A stretch of DNA of 64,000 nt from Streptomyces spinosisporus (GCF_022698145.1 NZ_JALDAX010000030.1:1-64000); one strand, 5' to 3'; positions 42,195 to 54,730 are shown, counted from the stretch's first letter. Numbers and translations: made by a program. Notes: generated from the sequence alone by a model not told the origin.

Positions 42195-42622
42195 CCCCCA
42201 GACCTCCTGGAGCAGGTACTTCTGGGTGACGAGCCGGCCAGGGTTGGTGATCGCGGGGTCTCCTCGACGCGGCGCACGGCCGCGCGCAGCCGGGCCATCA
42301 GCTCGTCCATGCTGAAGGGCTTGGTGATGTAGTCGTCGGCGCCCGCGTCGAGTGCGGCCACCTTCTCCTCGGAGGCCCGGCGCGCGGACAGCACCAGCAC
42401 CGGGACCCGGCTCCAGCCGCGCAGGGCCTTGAGGACGTCGACGCCGTCCATGTCCGGCAGTCCGAGGTCGAGTATCACCACGTCGGGCCGGCGCGTGGCG
42501 GCGAGCCGCAGGGCCGTGGCCCCGTCGGGGGCGGCGTCCACGCCGTACCGGCGCACCTGCATGTTGATCACGAGGGCCCGCACCAGCTGCGGGTCGTCCT
42601 CCACCACCAGCACCCTGGTCAT
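42195..42622 (-). pseudogene. kdpE: Truncated and frameshifted KdpE response regulator
   Basis: The receiver domain is intact: MTRVLVVEDDPQLVRALVIN, phospho-acceptor Asp52 in VILDLGLPDMDG and Lys101 in YITKPFSMDEL. After about residue 121 the family sequence stops. Fifteen or so bases on, in another frame (42195-42251), appears ITNPGRLVTQKYLLQEVWG, which is the middle of the KdpE winged-helix output domain. The rest of that domain, the strand-loop-helix start and the DNA-recognition end, is missing. A deletion plus frameshift fits. No kdpD-like kinase exists between it and kdpC. Confidence 0.8.
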
Positions 42623-42647
42623 GGGTGTAGCCCCTCCTCACAGCCGT

Positions 42648-42686
42648 GTGAGCCGGCCGGCCGGACGGCTCCGGTGGCCGGCTCAC
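42648..42686 (-). terminator. Hairpin downstream of kdpC
   Basis: GTGAGCCGGCC pairs over 11 bases with GGCCGGCTCAC around a 17-base loop. It lies 21 bases past the kdpC stop. It would end the kdp transcript before the kdpE remnant. Confidence 0.55.
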
Positions 42687-42706
42687 GCCGGGTTCACGTA
42701 ACGCCA

Positions 42707-43375
42707 TCAGCCCTTGGCCACGAGGGCCTTGAGCGCCATGTTGAGTTCGAGGACGTTCACCCGGGGCTCACCGATGAAGCCGAGCGTGCGGCTCTCGGTG
42801 TGGTCCTGGACGAGCCGGTTCACCTGCGCGACGGACAGACCGTTGCGTTCGGCGACCCGATGCACCTGGATCTCGGCGTACTGGGGAGAGATGTCCGGGT
42901 CCAGGCCGGAGCCGGAGGACGTGACCGCGTCGGCGGGCACCTGGGACGCCCTGACCGTGTAGCCGGGCACCGAGTTGTCCTTGACGACGGCGGCCTTCGC
43001 GTCCTTGACCCACTTGATCAGGTCGGCGTTGTCGCCGGAACGGTTGGTGGCGCCGGACAGGATCAGCTTGTACTGCGTGTTGACGCTGTTGGTGCCGAGG
43101 CCGTTCTGCGGCCGTCCCTGGAACCACTTCAGGTCGGGTGCCGGCGTCTCCTGCCCCTTCTTCAACGGCAGGTTGTACGCCTGGCCGATCAGCGAGGAGC
43201 CGACGACCCTGCCGTCCGCCTTGATCTCGGAACCGTTCGCCTTGCCGGTGAACAGCCCCTGGGCGATGCCGGTGAGGACCAGCGGGTAGATGACGCCCGT
43301 CACCAGGGTCAGCACGAGGAGGGCACGCAGGCCCGCCCCGAGCAACCGGGCGGTGTTGGTCACGGAGTTGTTCAT
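42707..43375 (-). CDS. kdpC: K+-transporting ATPase subunit C
   Basis: The 222-residue subunit has one N-terminal membrane anchor (LLGAGLRALLVLTLVTGVIYPLVLTGIAQ) and an extracytoplasmic domain with GSSLIGQAY, KWFQGRPQNG, VTSSGSGLDPDISPQYAEIQVHRVA and a C-terminal NVLELNMAL. It stabilises KdpB within the pump. It is the last gene of the kdp operon, five bases after kdpB. Confidence 0.96.
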   Translation of the reverse strand: MNNSVTNTARLLGAGLRALLVLTLVTGVIYPLVLTGIAQGLFTGKANGSEIKADGRVVGSSLIGQAYNLPLKKGQETPAPDLKWFQGRPQNGLGTNSVNTQYKLILSGATNRSGDNADLIKWVKDAKAAVVKDNSVPGYTVRASQVPADAVTSSGSGLDPDISPQYAEIQVHRVAERNGLSVAQVNRLVQDHTESRTLGFIGEPRVNVLELNMALKALVAKG

Positions 43376-43380
43376 GGCGA

Positions 43381-45495
43381 TCAGCCGATTCCGGGGATGA
43401 GGGAGATGAGCAGGTCGATGAGCTTGATGCCGACGAACGGCGCGACCAGCCCGCCGAGGCCGTAGATCGTGAGGTTGCGCCGCAGCAACTTGTCCGCACT
43501 GACCGGCCGGTACTGCACACCCCTGAGGGACAGCGGCACCAGCGCGACGATGATCAGCGCGTTGAAGACGACCGCGGACAGGATCGCGGAGTCGGGTGAG
43601 GACAGGTCCATGATGTTGAGCTTGTCGAGGCCCGGGTAGACGGCCGCGAACAGCGCCGGGATGATCGCGAAGTACTTCGCGACGTCGTTGGCGATGGAGA
43701 ACGTGGTCAACGCGCCCCGGGTGATGAGGAGTTGCTTGCCGATCTCGACGATCTCGATGAGCTTGGTCGGGTTGGAGTCGAGGTCGACCATGTTGCCGGC
43801 CTCCTTGGCGGCCGACGTGCCGGTGTTCATCGCGACCCCGACGTCCGCCTGGGCCAGCGCGGGTGCGTCGTTGGTGCCGTCACCGGTCATGGCGACGAGC
43901 TTGCCGCCCGCCTGCTCCCGCTTGATGAGCGCCATCTTGTCCTCGGGCGTGGCCTCGGCGAGGAAGTCGTCGACGCCCGCCTCCTCGGCGATCGCCTTGG
44001 CGGTCAGCGGGTTGTCGCCCGTGATCATGACCGTCTTGATGCCCATGCGGCGCAGCTCGTCGAACCGCTCGCGCATGCCGTCCTTGACGACGTCCTTGAG
44101 GTGGATGACCCCCAGCACGCGGGCACCGCGGCCGTCCTTGACGGCGACCAGCAGCGGCGTACCGCCGGCCTCGGAGATGCGGTCGGCCATGCCGTCCGCG
44201 TCCTCGGCGACCGTGCCGCCCTCGTTCTGGACCCAGGCGATGACCGAACCGGCCGCGCCCTTGCGGATCCTGCGCCCGTCGACGTCCACGCCCGACATAC
44301 GGGTCTGGGCGGTGAAGGCGATCCAGTCGGCGCCCGCGAGCTCTCCTTGGTGACGCTCGCGCAGCCCGTACTTCTCCTTCGCCAGGACGACGATGGAGCG
44401 GCCCTCGGGTGTCTCGTCGGCCAGCGACGAGAGTTGGGCTGCGTCCGCGACCTCGGCCTCGGTGGTGCCGCTCACCGGCACGAACTCGGCTGCCTGACGG
44501 TTGCCGAGGGTGATGGTGCCGGTCTTGTCGAGGAGCAGCGTGGAGACGTCGCCGGCGGCCTCGACCGCACGGCCCGACATGGCCAGGACGTTGCGCTGGA
44601 CGAGCCGGTCCATGCCCGCGATGCCGATCGCGGAGAGCAGGGCGCCGATCGTGGTCGGAATCAGACAGACCAGGAGTGCGACCAGCACGACCATCGTCAG
44701 GTGCGTGCCCGCGTAGTCCGCGAGCGGCGGCAGGGTGGCCACGGCGAGCAGGAAGACGATCGTCAGCGAGGCCAGCAGGATGTTCAGCGCGATCTCGTTC
44801 GGCGTCTTCTGCCGGGCCGCGCCCTCGACCAGGTTGATCATCCGGTCGATGAAGGTCTCCCCGGGCCTTGTCGTGATCTTGATGACGATGCGGTCGGAGA
44901 GGACCTTCGTGCCGCCGGTGACGGCCGAGCGGTCGCCGCCGGACTCACGGATGACCGGGGCCGACTCACCGGTGATCGCCGACTCGTCGACGGAGGCGAC
45001 GCCCTCGATGACGTCACCGTCACCGGGGATGATGTCGCCGGCCTCGCAGACGACCAGGTCACCGATCCTCAGCTCCGTGCCGGGCACCCGCTCCTCACGG
45101 TCGTCCACGAGACGGTCGTCCACGAGCCGGCGCGCCACCGTGTCGGTCTTGGCCTTGCGCAGGGTGTCGGCCTGCGCCTTGCCACGGCCCTCGGCGACGG
45201 CCTCCGCCAGGTTGGCGAAGATCACGGTCAGCCACAGCCAGGCGCTGATCGCCCAGCCGAACCAGTCGCCCGGGTCCTTGAAGGAGAAGACGGTGGTCAG
45301 GAGGGAGCCGACCCACACCACGAACATCACGGGGGACTTGACCATCACCCGCGGGTCCAGCTTGCGGAAGGCGTCCGGCAGCGACGTGAGCAGCTGCCTG
45401 GGGTCGAAGAGGCCGGCGCCGACACGTCCTTCGGCGGGCTTGTGCCCGGTGGGTACGTCGCTGTGCGGCGCCCGGGTCGGAGTGGCTGTGGACAT
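43381..45495 (-). CDS. kdpB: K+-transporting P-type ATPase subunit B
   Basis: The ~704-residue catalytic ATPase has the phosphorylation motif [35 protein letters not shown], and [19 protein letters not shown], all standard P-type signatures, plus ~8 membrane helices. It hydrolyses ATP to drive K+ uptake through KdpA. The start at 45495 ([10 protein letters not shown]) has AGAGGA at the right distance; an in-frame ATG at 45528 overlapping the kdpA stop is possible. The joint between the two contains GGTTCTCGGTAC, matching the heptamer array upstream of the 111-residue gene. Confidence 0.95.
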   Translation of the reverse strand: MSTATPTRAPHSDVPTGHKPAEGRVGAGLFDPRQLLTSLPDAFRKLDPRVMVKSPVMFVVWVGSLLTTVFSFKDPGDWFGWAISAWLWLTVIFANLAEAVAEGRGKAQADTLRKAKTDTVARRLVDDRLVDDREERVPGTELRIGDLVVCEAGDIIPGDGDVIEGVASVDESAITGESAPVIRESGGDRSAVTGGTKVLSDRIVIKITTRPGETFIDRMINLVEGAARQKTPNEIALNILLASLTIVFLLAVATLPPLADYAGTHLTMVVLVALLVCLIPTTIGALLSAIGIAGMDRLVQRNVLAMSGRAVEAAGDVSTLLLDKTGTITLGNRQAAEFVPVSGTTEAEVADAAQLSSLADETPEGRSIVVLAKEKYGLRERHQGELAGADWIAFTAQTRMSGVDVDGRRIRKGAAGSVIAWVQNEGGTVAEDADGMADRISEAGGTPLLVAVKDGRGARVLGVIHLKDVVKDGMRERFDELRRMGIKTVMITGDNPLTAKAIAEEAGVDDFLAEATPEDKMALIKREQAGGKLVAMTGDGTNDAPALAQADVGVAMNTGTSAAKEAGNMVDLDSNPTKLIEIVEIGKQLLITRGALTTFSIANDVAKYFAIIPALFAAVYPGLDKLNIMDLSSPDSAILSAVVFNALIIVALVPLSLRGVQYRPVSADKLLRRNLTIYGLGGLVAPFVGIKLIDLLISLIPGIG

Positions 45496-45524
45496 CGAGT
45501 CCTCTTGGTTCTCGGTACGGGTGG

Positions 45525-47189
45525 TCATGACGCCAGCCCCTCGGCCAGCGGGCCCAGCGCGAGCGCCGGGAAGTACGTCAGACCGGTGATGATCAGGATG
45601 GCGCCCACCAGCAGACCGGTGAACAGCGGCTTCTCGGTGCGCAGGGTGCCCGCGGTGGCCGGGACCGGCTTCTGCTCGCCGAGCGAACCCGCCAGCGCCA
45701 GGACGAACACCATCGGCAGGAAGCGGCCGAACAGCATCGCCAGACCGATCGTGCTGTTGAACCACTGCGTGTCCGCGTTCAGTCCGGCGAACGCCGAGCC
45801 GTTGTTGTTGGCCCCCGACGTATAGGCGTAGAGGATCTCGGAGAAGCCGTGCGCCCCGGAGTTCGTCATCGAGTTCGCCGGAGTGGGCAGCGCCATGGCG
45901 AAGGCCGTGAAGACCAGCACCAGTGCCGGCGTGATCAGGATGTAGCAGGCCGCCAGCTTGATCTCGCGTGAGCCGATCTTCTTGCCCAGGTACTCGGGTG
46001 TACGTCCGACCATCAGACCGGCGATGAACACCGCGATGACCGCCATGATCAGCATGCCGTAGAGACCGGAGCCGGTACCACCCGGCGCGATCTCGCCCAG
46101 CATCATGCCGAGCATGGTGATGCCGCCGCCGAGGCCGGTGAAGGAGGAGTGGAAGGAGTCCACCGCGCCGGTCGAGGTGAGCGTGGTCGACGTCGCGAAG
46201 ATCGACGAGGCACCGACGCCGAAGCGGACCTCCTTGCCCTCCATGGCACCACGGGCGAGTTCGAAGGCCGGGCCGTGGTGGGTGAACTCGGTCCACATCA
46301 TCAGCGAGACGAAGCCGACCCAGATGGTGGCCATGGTCGCGAGGATCGCGTAGCCCTGCTTGGCCGAGCCCACCATGACGCCGAAGGTGCGGGTCAGCGA
46401 GAACGGGATGACCAGGATCAGGAAGATCTCGAAGAGGTTCGTGAACGGCGTGGGGTTCTCGAACGGGTGGGCGCTGTTGGCGTTGAAGTAGCCGCCGCCG
46501 TTGGTGCCCAGCTCCTTGATGGCCTCCTGGGAGGCGACTGCGCCGCCGTTCCACTGCTGCGAGCCGCCCATGAACTGGCCGACCTCGTGGATGCCGGAGA
46601 AGTTCTGGATGGCGCCGCAGGCGACCAGGACCACCGCGGCGATCGCGGCCATCGGTACCAGGATGCGGATGACACCGCGCACCAGGTCGGACCAGAAGTT
46701 GCCGAGTTCACCGGTGCGCGACCGCGCGAAGCCGCGCACCAGCGCCACCGCGACGGCGATGCCGACGGCGGCCGAGACGAAGTTCTGGACGGCCAGACCG
46801 GCGGTCTGCACGACATGGCCCATGGTCTGTTCGCCGTAGTACGACTGCCAGTTGGTGTTGGTCACGAAGGAAACGGCGGTGTTGAACGCCTGGTCCGGGT
46901 CGATCGAGGAGAAGCCGAGCGAACCGGGCAGGACGCCCTGGATCCGCTGCAGCAGGTAGAGGAAGAGGACGCCGACGACGGAGAAGGCCAGGACGCCACG
47001 CAGATACGCGGGCCAGCGCATCTCCGTGTCGGGGTCGGCACCGATGCCCTTGTAGATCCACTTCTCGACACGCCAGTGCTTGTCGGAGGAGTAGACCCCG
47101 GCCATGTAGTTGCCGAGCGGGATGTGGACGACCGCCAGCGCGCCTATGAGGGCGAGCAGCTGGAGGACGCCTGCGAGTACGGGACCCAT
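45525..47189 (-). CDS. kdpA: K+-transporting ATPase subunit A
   Basis: The 554-residue membrane subunit binds and translocates K+, with ten or more hydrophobic helices and selectivity-filter-like loops ([57 protein letters not shown]). It begins [26 protein letters not shown]. It lies seven bases after kdpF. The operon order is 27-residue peptide - kdpF - kdpA - kdpB - kdpC. Confidence 0.96.
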   Translation of the reverse strand: MGPVLAGVLQLLALIGALAVVHIPLGNYMAGVYSSDKHWRVEKWIYKGIGADPDTEMRWPAYLRGVLAFSVVGVLFLYLLQRIQGVLPGSLGFSSIDPDQAFNTAVSFVTNTNWQSYYGEQTMGHVVQTAGLAVQNFVSAAVGIAVAVALVRGFARSRTGELGNFWSDLVRGVIRILVPMAAIAAVVLVACGAIQNFSGIHEVGQFMGGSQQWNGGAVASQEAIKELGTNGGGYFNANSAHPFENPTPFTNLFEIFLILVIPFSLTRTFGVMVGSAKQGYAILATMATIWVGFVSLMMWTEFTHHGPAFELARGAMEGKEVRFGVGASSIFATSTTLTSTGAVDSFHSSFTGLGGGITMLGMMLGEIAPGGTGSGLYGMLIMAVIAVFIAGLMVGRTPEYLGKKIGSREIKLAACYILITPALVLVFTAFAMALPTPANSMTNSGAHGFSEILYAYTSGANNNGSAFAGLNADTQWFNSTIGLAMLFGRFLPMVFVLALAGSLGEQKPVPATAGTLRTEKPLFTGLLVGAILIITGLTYFPALALGPLAEGLAS

Positions 47190-47196
47190 GTCTGTC

Positions 47197-47286
47197 TCAG
47201 AACCTCTCCGGGAAGATCAGGGCGAGGACGAGATAACCCAGCAGGGCGACGGCCACGACGAGGCCGACGATGTTCTCGGCGGTCAC
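47197..47286 (-). CDS. kdpF: K+-transporting ATPase subunit F, small membrane protein
   Basis: The 29-residue single-pass protein ([19 protein letters not shown], then ALIFPERF) has the length and Pro-Glu-Arg-Phe ending typical of KdpF, which stabilises the pump. The GTG start at 47286 overlaps the stop of the upstream small gene by GTGA. Confidence 0.88.
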   Translation of the reverse strand: MTAENIVGLVVAVALLGYLVLALIFPERF

Positions 47287-47366
47287 AGCTTGGTCACCCC
47301 CTTGGCGACGAGGGCCACCAGAACGAAACACGCGATCGTGGTGACGACGAAGGCCAGATCGGCCAT
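47283..47366 (-). CDS. 27-residue single-pass membrane peptide upstream of kdpF
   Basis: The ATG at 47366 follows AGGAGCTCACG and opens MADLAFVVTTIACFVLVALV then AKGVTKL, followed by TGA that overlaps the kdpF start. It is one membrane helix with a basic C-terminus. Because it is coupled to kdpF it is probably a real subunit or regulator of the pump. It is too short for most gene finders. I know of no assigned function. Confidence 0.72.
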   Translation of the reverse strand: MADLAFVVTTIACFVLVALVAKGVTKL

Positions 47367-47723
47367 CGTGAGCTCCTGGAGTGAGGTTCGATCGGACGGG
47401 GACGGTTCGAGGAAACAGCCTTCGTGGCCGGAATCGAGCGCCGTTGACGGGTCCCATACGGCACACTGCGCGCCTTTGACGGAACTCTTACGGAAGGGCG
47501 ATCACCGCAGGTCGGCGGGTGATTCGGGTCACGCCAGACAGCAGCGTGCGGTGCTCGCAGGCGAGCCGGATCAGGGGCAGACGCCGTACGTCATGACGCT
47601 GAGTGCTCGCCTCCGGTCGCCGGAGCCGCCCTCCCCCGTACAGCGGATCCACCGGCCTGTGTGACTCAGCGCCCGCTCCTTGATGTGCGGCCTACGCCGA
47701 CCAGGCCACTCTTAACGGAAGCT

Positions 47724-47762
47724 TGACGCCCAAGGGCCCATGATCCGTGGGCCCAGGCGTCA
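47724..47762. promoter_or_regulatory. Nested hairpin upstream of the APC permease
   Basis: Outer arms TGACGCC (47724-47730) and GGCGTCA (47756-47762), inner arms GGGCCC (47734-47739) and GGGCCC (47749-47754). It lies 75 bases upstream of the permease start; an operator or RNA element is possible. The other ~430 bases between the kdp peptide and the permease contain no recognisable gene. Confidence 0.5.
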
Positions 47763-47837
47763 CGCTCCGCTTACGCTGGTGCCGCCGTCCGCGTGATGGC
47801 CCGACACCACGCTGAGCCGCACATCAGGAGCACGCCG

Positions 47838-49790
47838 ATGGCCACGACCGAGCACCCCCCACCCAGCCGATTGCGCGCGTGGATGCTGGAAGGCCTGTCC
47901 GACATGGGCAAGGGCCACGCCAAGCAGGAACAGCCGGCCGAGTCGGACCCGGAGCACAAGGGTCAGCCCTGGTACCGGGTCATGTGCCTCACCGGTGTCG
48001 ACTACTTCTCGACCCTGGGTTACCAGCCGGGCATCGCGGCCTTGGCGGCGGGGCTGCTGTCACCCGTGGCGACCATCGTGCTGGTGATCGTCACCCTCGC
48101 GGGCGCCCTCCCGGTGTACCGGCGCGTGGCCGAGGAGAGTCCGCACGGGCAGGGCTCGATCGCGATGCTGGAGCGGCTGCTGACGTTCTGGAAGGGCAAG
48201 CTCTTCGTCCTGACCCTGCTCGGCTTCGCCGCCACCGACTTCCTGATCACCATCACGCTCTCGGCGGCGGACGCCTCGACCCACCTGGTCGAGAACCCGC
48301 ACCTGAACAGCGCCCTGCACGACAAGCAGATGCTGATCACCCTGCTCCTGGTGGCCCTGCTCGGCGCGGTCTTCCTCAAGGGCTTCCTGGAGGCCATCGG
48401 TGTCGCGTTCGCCCTGGTGGGCGTCTACCTCAGCCTGAACGTGGTGGTCGTGATCGTCGGCCTGTGGCACGTCGCCACCGCCGGGCACGTGGTCACCGAC
48501 TGGTCCAGCGGCCTGACCGCCGAGCACGGCAACGCCTTCGCGATGATCGGTGTCGCCCTGGTCGTCTTCCCCAAACTCGCCCTGGGCCTCTCCGGCTTCG
48601 AGACCGGCGTCGCCGTCATGCCGCACGTCAAGGGCGACCCGGACGACACCGAGGAGCGGCCCACGGGCCGGATCCGGGACACCAAGAAGCTGCTCACCAC
48701 GGCCGCCATCATCATGAGCGCCTTCCTGATCACGACCAGTTTCATCACCACACTTCTGATCCCGGAGAAGGAGTTCGAGACCGGCGGCGAGGCCAACGGC
48801 CGTGCGCTCGCCTACCTGGCCCACCACTACCTGGGCAGCGGCTTCGGCACGGTCTACGACATCTCGACGATCGCCATCCTGTGGTTCGCCGGCGCCTCCG
48901 CGATGGCCGGCCTGCTCAACCTCATGCCGCGCTATCTCCCGCGCTACGGCATGGCCCCGCACTGGGCGCGGGCCGTGCGCCCCATGGTCATCGTCTTCAT
49001 CCTGATCGCCTTCCTGGTCACCTGGATCTTCGACGCGAACGTCGACGCGCAGGGCGGCGCGTACGCCACCGGCGTGCTGGTGCTGATCAGCTCCGCCGCG
49101 ATCGCGGTGACCATCGCCGCCCACAAGGCAGGCCAGCGCGGCTGGACCATCGCCTTCGGCGTGATCTCGGCGGTGTTCCTCTACACGACCGTCGTCAACG
49201 TCATCGAGCGCCCCGACGGCGTCAAGATCGGTGCCTGCTTCATCGCCGGCATCATCCTGGTCTCCCTGCTGTCCCGGCTGGCCCGCGCCTTCGAGCTGCG
49301 TGTGACCAGCGTGTCCCTGGACCCGATGGCGGATCGTTTCATCAGGGACATGGCGAGCCGGAAGATCCGGTTCATCGCCAACGAGCCGGACCAGCGGGAC
49401 AAGGCCGAGTACCGCGAGAAGATCGAGCAGATCCAGACCGACAACGACCTGCCCGGCGAGGACTTCGTCTTCGTCGAGGTCACGGTCCTCGACCCGTCCG
49501 AGTTCGAGGCGGGCCTGACCGTGCGCGGCGAGGTCCTGCACAACCGCTACCGGATCCTGACCCTCGAGTCCTCCTCCATCCCGAACGCCCTGGCAGCGCT
49601 GCTCCTCCACGTCCGCGACGTCACGGGCTGCACCCCGCACATCTACTTCGAGTGGACCGAGGGCAGCCCCTTCGCCAACTTCCTGCGCTTCTTCCTCTTC
49701 GGCCAGGGCGAGGTCGCCCCGGTCACCCGCGAGGTGCTGCGCGAGGCGGAGCCCGACCGCGACCGCAGGCCGCGCGTCCACACCGGCTGA
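47838..49790 (+). CDS. APC-family permease, possibly KimA-like potassium importer
   Basis: The 650-residue protein has about 12 membrane helices between residues ~60 and 480, beginning [28 protein letters not shown] ~150-residue cytoplasmic C-terminal domain follows ([31 protein letters not shown] through [25 protein letters not shown]). This layout matches KimA/Kup-like members of the APC superfamily better than amino acid permeases. Its position beside kdpFABC supports potassium, but substrate is inference. The ATG at 47838 follows AGGAGCACGCCG. Confidence 0.8.
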   Translation: MATTEHPPPSRLRAWMLEGLSDMGKGHAKQEQPAESDPEHKGQPWYRVMCLTGVDYFSTLGYQPGIAALAAGLLSPVATIVLVIVTLAGALPVYRRVAEESPHGQGSIAMLERLLTFWKGKLFVLTLLGFAATDFLITITLSAADASTHLVENPHLNSALHDKQMLITLLLVALLGAVFLKGFLEAIGVAFALVGVYLSLNVVVVIVGLWHVATAGHVVTDWSSGLTAEHGNAFAMIGVALVVFPKLALGLSGFETGVAVMPHVKGDPDDTEERPTGRIRDTKKLLTTAAIIMSAFLITTSFITTLLIPEKEFETGGEANGRALAYLAHHYLGSGFGTVYDISTIAILWFAGASAMAGLLNLMPRYLPRYGMAPHWARAVRPMVIVFILIAFLVTWIFDANVDAQGGAYATGVLVLISSAAIAVTIAAHKAGQRGWTIAFGVISAVFLYTTVVNVIERPDGVKIGACFIAGIILVSLLSRLARAFELRVTSVSLDPMADRFIRDMASRKIRFIANEPDQRDKAEYREKIEQIQTDNDLPGEDFVFVEVTVLDPSEFEAGLTVRGEVLHNRYRILTLESSSIPNALAALLLHVRDVTGCTPHIYFEWTEGSPFANFLRFFLFGQGEVAPVTREVLREAEPDRDRRPRVHTG

Positions 49791-49909
49791 ACCGGCGGCC
49801 CACATCGAAGCGGCGTCCGCATCAGAGCGGCGTCAAGACCCGGCGTCACGCCGTCAGAACCCCGTCAGCGACAGCCGCACCGGCGCCCCACCACCCCTAC
49901 GGTCCCCTC

Positions 49910-50428
49910 ATGGACCGGAGCACACCCCGGCGCCCGGCCGTCGACCGCCACTGGCGTGGCAGTGCCCGACTGGCCGCCTGCTGCGCCGTCGTCTTCCTCG
50001 CCATGACGACCCTGGTCGACTGGAACGCCGGGACCCTGACCCCGGCGCGCGGTCTGCTGTGGCTGGCGCTGTCGTCCATGGTCTTCACCGTCCTCCTCCC
50101 GCCCCACGTCACCGCGGATTCCGGCAGGTTGACGGTACGTGGCCCACTGCACAGCAGCACCGTCCACACCGACGCCCTGGTCTCGGTCCGGCAGTACGAC
50201 GGCGCCTCCTCACACCTCGTACTGCAGGACACCCACGGCCACCGCCTGGAACTCGACCCCCGCGTCCTGACCGCCAACCCCCTCCTCTGGCACGAACTGG
50301 ACACCGGCGTCCGCCGCTCCCTCGACCACGGCACCCTCCGCCACGGCGCGGACGTCCTGCACCGCCTCGGCCACCACATCGACGACGAAACCGCCGAGGC
50401 GGTACTCAGAGCATCGGGCCTGTCCTGA
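49910..50428 (+). CDS. Membrane protein with PH-like domain (hypothetical)
   Basis: The 172-residue protein has two adjacent hydrophobic helices (SARLAACCAVVFLAMTTLV and TPARGLLWLALSSMVFTVLLPP) followed by a ~110-residue domain with GRLTVRGPLHSSTVHTDALVSVRQYDGASSHLVLQDTHGHRLELDPRVL, a beta-rich pattern like bacterial PH-like (bPH) domains, and a C-terminal helix. It may bind a membrane or ligand. The start follows a weak RBS. The 3' end overlaps the first of three tandem 25-base repeats. The function is unknown. Confidence 0.65.
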   Translation: MDRSTPRRPAVDRHWRGSARLAACCAVVFLAMTTLVDWNAGTLTPARGLLWLALSSMVFTVLLPPHVTADSGRLTVRGPLHSSTVHTDALVSVRQYDGASSHLVLQDTHGHRLELDPRVLTANPLLWHELDTGVRRSLDHGTLRHGADVLHRLGHHIDDETAEAVLRASGLS

Positions 50429-50479
50429 TCTCAGAACATCGGGCCTGTCCTGAACTCAGGGCATCGGGCCTGTCCCGAC
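50405..50479. repeat. Three tandem 25-base repeats across a stop codon
   Basis: Units at 50405-50429, 50430-50454 and 50455-50479 share CTCAG, CATCGGGCCTGTCC and a final GA with few substitutions. The first includes the stop codon of the upstream gene. The unit is not a multiple of three, so this is not a repeat protein. Confidence 0.8.
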
Positions 50480-50587
50480 ACACGCACTCACCAGGCGGAC
50501 ATGACGCGGAATCACGCGAACATCGCCTCGACGCCGACACCCCGCCCCCGGTCCACCCTGCCCCATCACCGGCCCTATGGTGACCGC

Positions 50588-50983
50588 ATGCAGAGCTACA
50601 CGATCGGTCAGGCAGCGCGGCTGCTCGGCGTGAGTCCGGACACCGCGCGCCGCTGGGCGGACGCCGGACGGGTGGCGACCCATCGCGACGAGGGCGGCCG
50701 CCGGCTCATCGATGGCCGGGATCTGGCCGCGTTCTCCGTCGAACTCGCCAAGGCGGGCGGCGCCGAGGAGGACACGTCCTACACCTCGGTCCGCAACGCG
50801 TTCCCCGGCATCGTCACCGCGATCAAGCTCGGCGACGTCGCGGCCCAGGTCGAGATCCAGGCGGGCCCGCACCGCCTGGTCTCCCTGCTGACCCGCGAGG
50901 CCGTCGAGGAACTGGGCCTGGAGGTCGGCATGGAGGCCACCGCCCGCGTCAAGTCGACCAACGTACACATCGACCGCGCCTGA
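50588..50983 (+). CDS. HTH (MerR-like) regulator fused to a TOBE domain
   Basis: The 131-residue protein has an N-terminal helix-turn-helix, MQSYTIGQAARLLGVSPDTARRWADAGRVATHRDEGGRRLIDGRDLAAF, and a C-terminal TOBE/Mop domain (RNAFPGIVTAIKLGDVAAQVEIQAGPHRLVSLLTREAVEELGLEVGMEATARVKSTNVHI), which binds molybdate or tungstate. It may be a molybdate-responsive regulator. Its 3' neighbour is the terminator before gcvP; no molybdenum transport genes adjoin. The ATG at 50588 has a weak RBS. Confidence 0.85.
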   Translation: MQSYTIGQAARLLGVSPDTARRWADAGRVATHRDEGGRRLIDGRDLAAFSVELAKAGGAEEDTSYTSVRNAFPGIVTAIKLGDVAAQVEIQAGPHRLVSLLTREAVEELGLEVGMEATARVKSTNVHIDRA

Positions 50984-51003
50984 CCTCCGAGAGCCCGACG
51001 CAG

Positions 51004-51029
51004 AAGGACCCCGCCGAAGCGGGGCCCTT
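51004..51029. terminator. Terminator between TOBE regulator and gcvP
   Basis: AAGGACCCCGC pairs with GCGGGGCCCTT around a four-base loop (cgaa), with one mismatch (A against C). It lies between the convergent gene ends. Confidence 0.7.
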
Positions 51030-51052
51030 CACACCATCCCGATACGCGGACG

Positions 51053-53938
<2,886 letters not shown>

Positions 53939-54015
53939 TGCGGAGGCCTCCTGGTCGACACGACCTTCGAGGGGCACCACGGCACGGGTACCCGGACGGC
54001 CTCCCCCTCTGTCAT

Positions 54016-54206
54016 CTCAACCTGAGAGCTTCACCGGGTCGCCCGAAAGCTCCCGGTTTTCACCGTCGGTGAGAGCGGAAGCCGTCGACACCCGCCCTGC
54101 TTTCCAGAGTGACCTCGTCCGCGCGGTACGTGTGCCTGAGAGATTCCGGGGAGGATTTGCTCCTTCGGCGCCTCCGATGGTGTCTGGAGGACTCTCCCGC
54201 ACGGGG
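54016..54206 (-). ncRNA. Tandem glycine riboswitch upstream of gcvP
   Basis: Read on the minus strand, the leader contains the glycine aptamer signatures: GGGAGAGTCCTCC, GCGCCGAAGGAGCAA and AATCTCTCAGG (first aptamer, about 54206-54131), then a second aptamer with ACTCTGG, CACCGACGGTGAAA and AGCTCTCAGG ending near 54018. It lies about 80 bases before the gcvP ATG. Glycine would switch gcvP expression on. The two aptamers make this the cooperative tandem form. Confidence 0.9.
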
Positions 54207-54322
54207 TCAGCAGCCGCTGTCAGCCTACCAGCGAGTGCAATGCGCGTATTTTCGAGTGGCCGCCTCGCCCGTTGTGCTCTTTTGTAGTGCTTACGGATGA
54301 GTTGCGACCAAGTGGAGGGACC

Positions 54323-54730
54323 GTGCAGACCGACATCGATCCGCGCAACCTGATCGGCCGCAGGGCGTTCGACCGCAACGGCACCAAGCTCGGCACCGTC
54401 GACGAGGTCTATCTCGACGACGCGACCGGCGTGCCCGAGTGGGCGGCCATACGCACCGGCCTGTTCTCCCGGGACGCCTTCGTCCCCCTGGCGCCCAGCG
54501 AGCTCGTCGAGGGCACCCTGCACGTCCCCTTCGACCGCACCCTGATCAAGGACGCCCCGGACTTCGGTGTCGGCCGCCATCTCTCCCCCGAACAGGAACT
54601 CCAGCTCTATCACCACTACGGCCTCGACATCGGCGCGAGCGGCCCCATGCCGGACCGCTCCTTCGGCAAGCTCGCGGACGCCGAGGACACCAAGGACGCC
54701 GACGCCCAGGACACCTCGGCCGACGCCTGA
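54323..54730 (+). CDS. PRC-barrel domain protein
   Basis: The 135-residue protein has one PRC-barrel: IGRRAFDRNGTKLGTVDEVYLDDATGVPEWAAIRTGLFSRDAFVPLAPSELVEGTLHVPFD, then a helical tail and Asp-rich end. PRC-barrels act in RNA processing or as small membrane-adjacent modules. The GTG at 54323 follows GGAGGGACC. It is divergent from gcvP with the riboswitch between, and convergent with polymerase IV. The function is unknown. Confidence 0.85.
   Translation: MQTDIDPRNLIGRRAFDRNGTKLGTVDEVYLDDATGVPEWAAIRTGLFSRDAFVPLAPSELVEGTLHVPFDRTLIKDAPDFGVGRHLSPEQELQLYHHYGLDIGASGPMPDRSFGKLADAEDTKDADAQDTSADA

Noticed and set aside
42150-42710. Possible kdpD remnant
   Set aside because: No histidine kinase or Usp/KdpD signature was seen in any frame between kdpC and the kdpE remnant.
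43732-45825. Plus-strand open frame of about 700 codons opposite kdpB
   Set aside because: Antisense of a well-defined P-type ATPase; no independent start signal.
47367-47837. c-di-AMP (ydaO-type) riboswitch upstream of kdp or the permease
   Set aside because: I looked for the conserved ydaO core in both orientations and did not find it; only an unrelated hairpin is visible.
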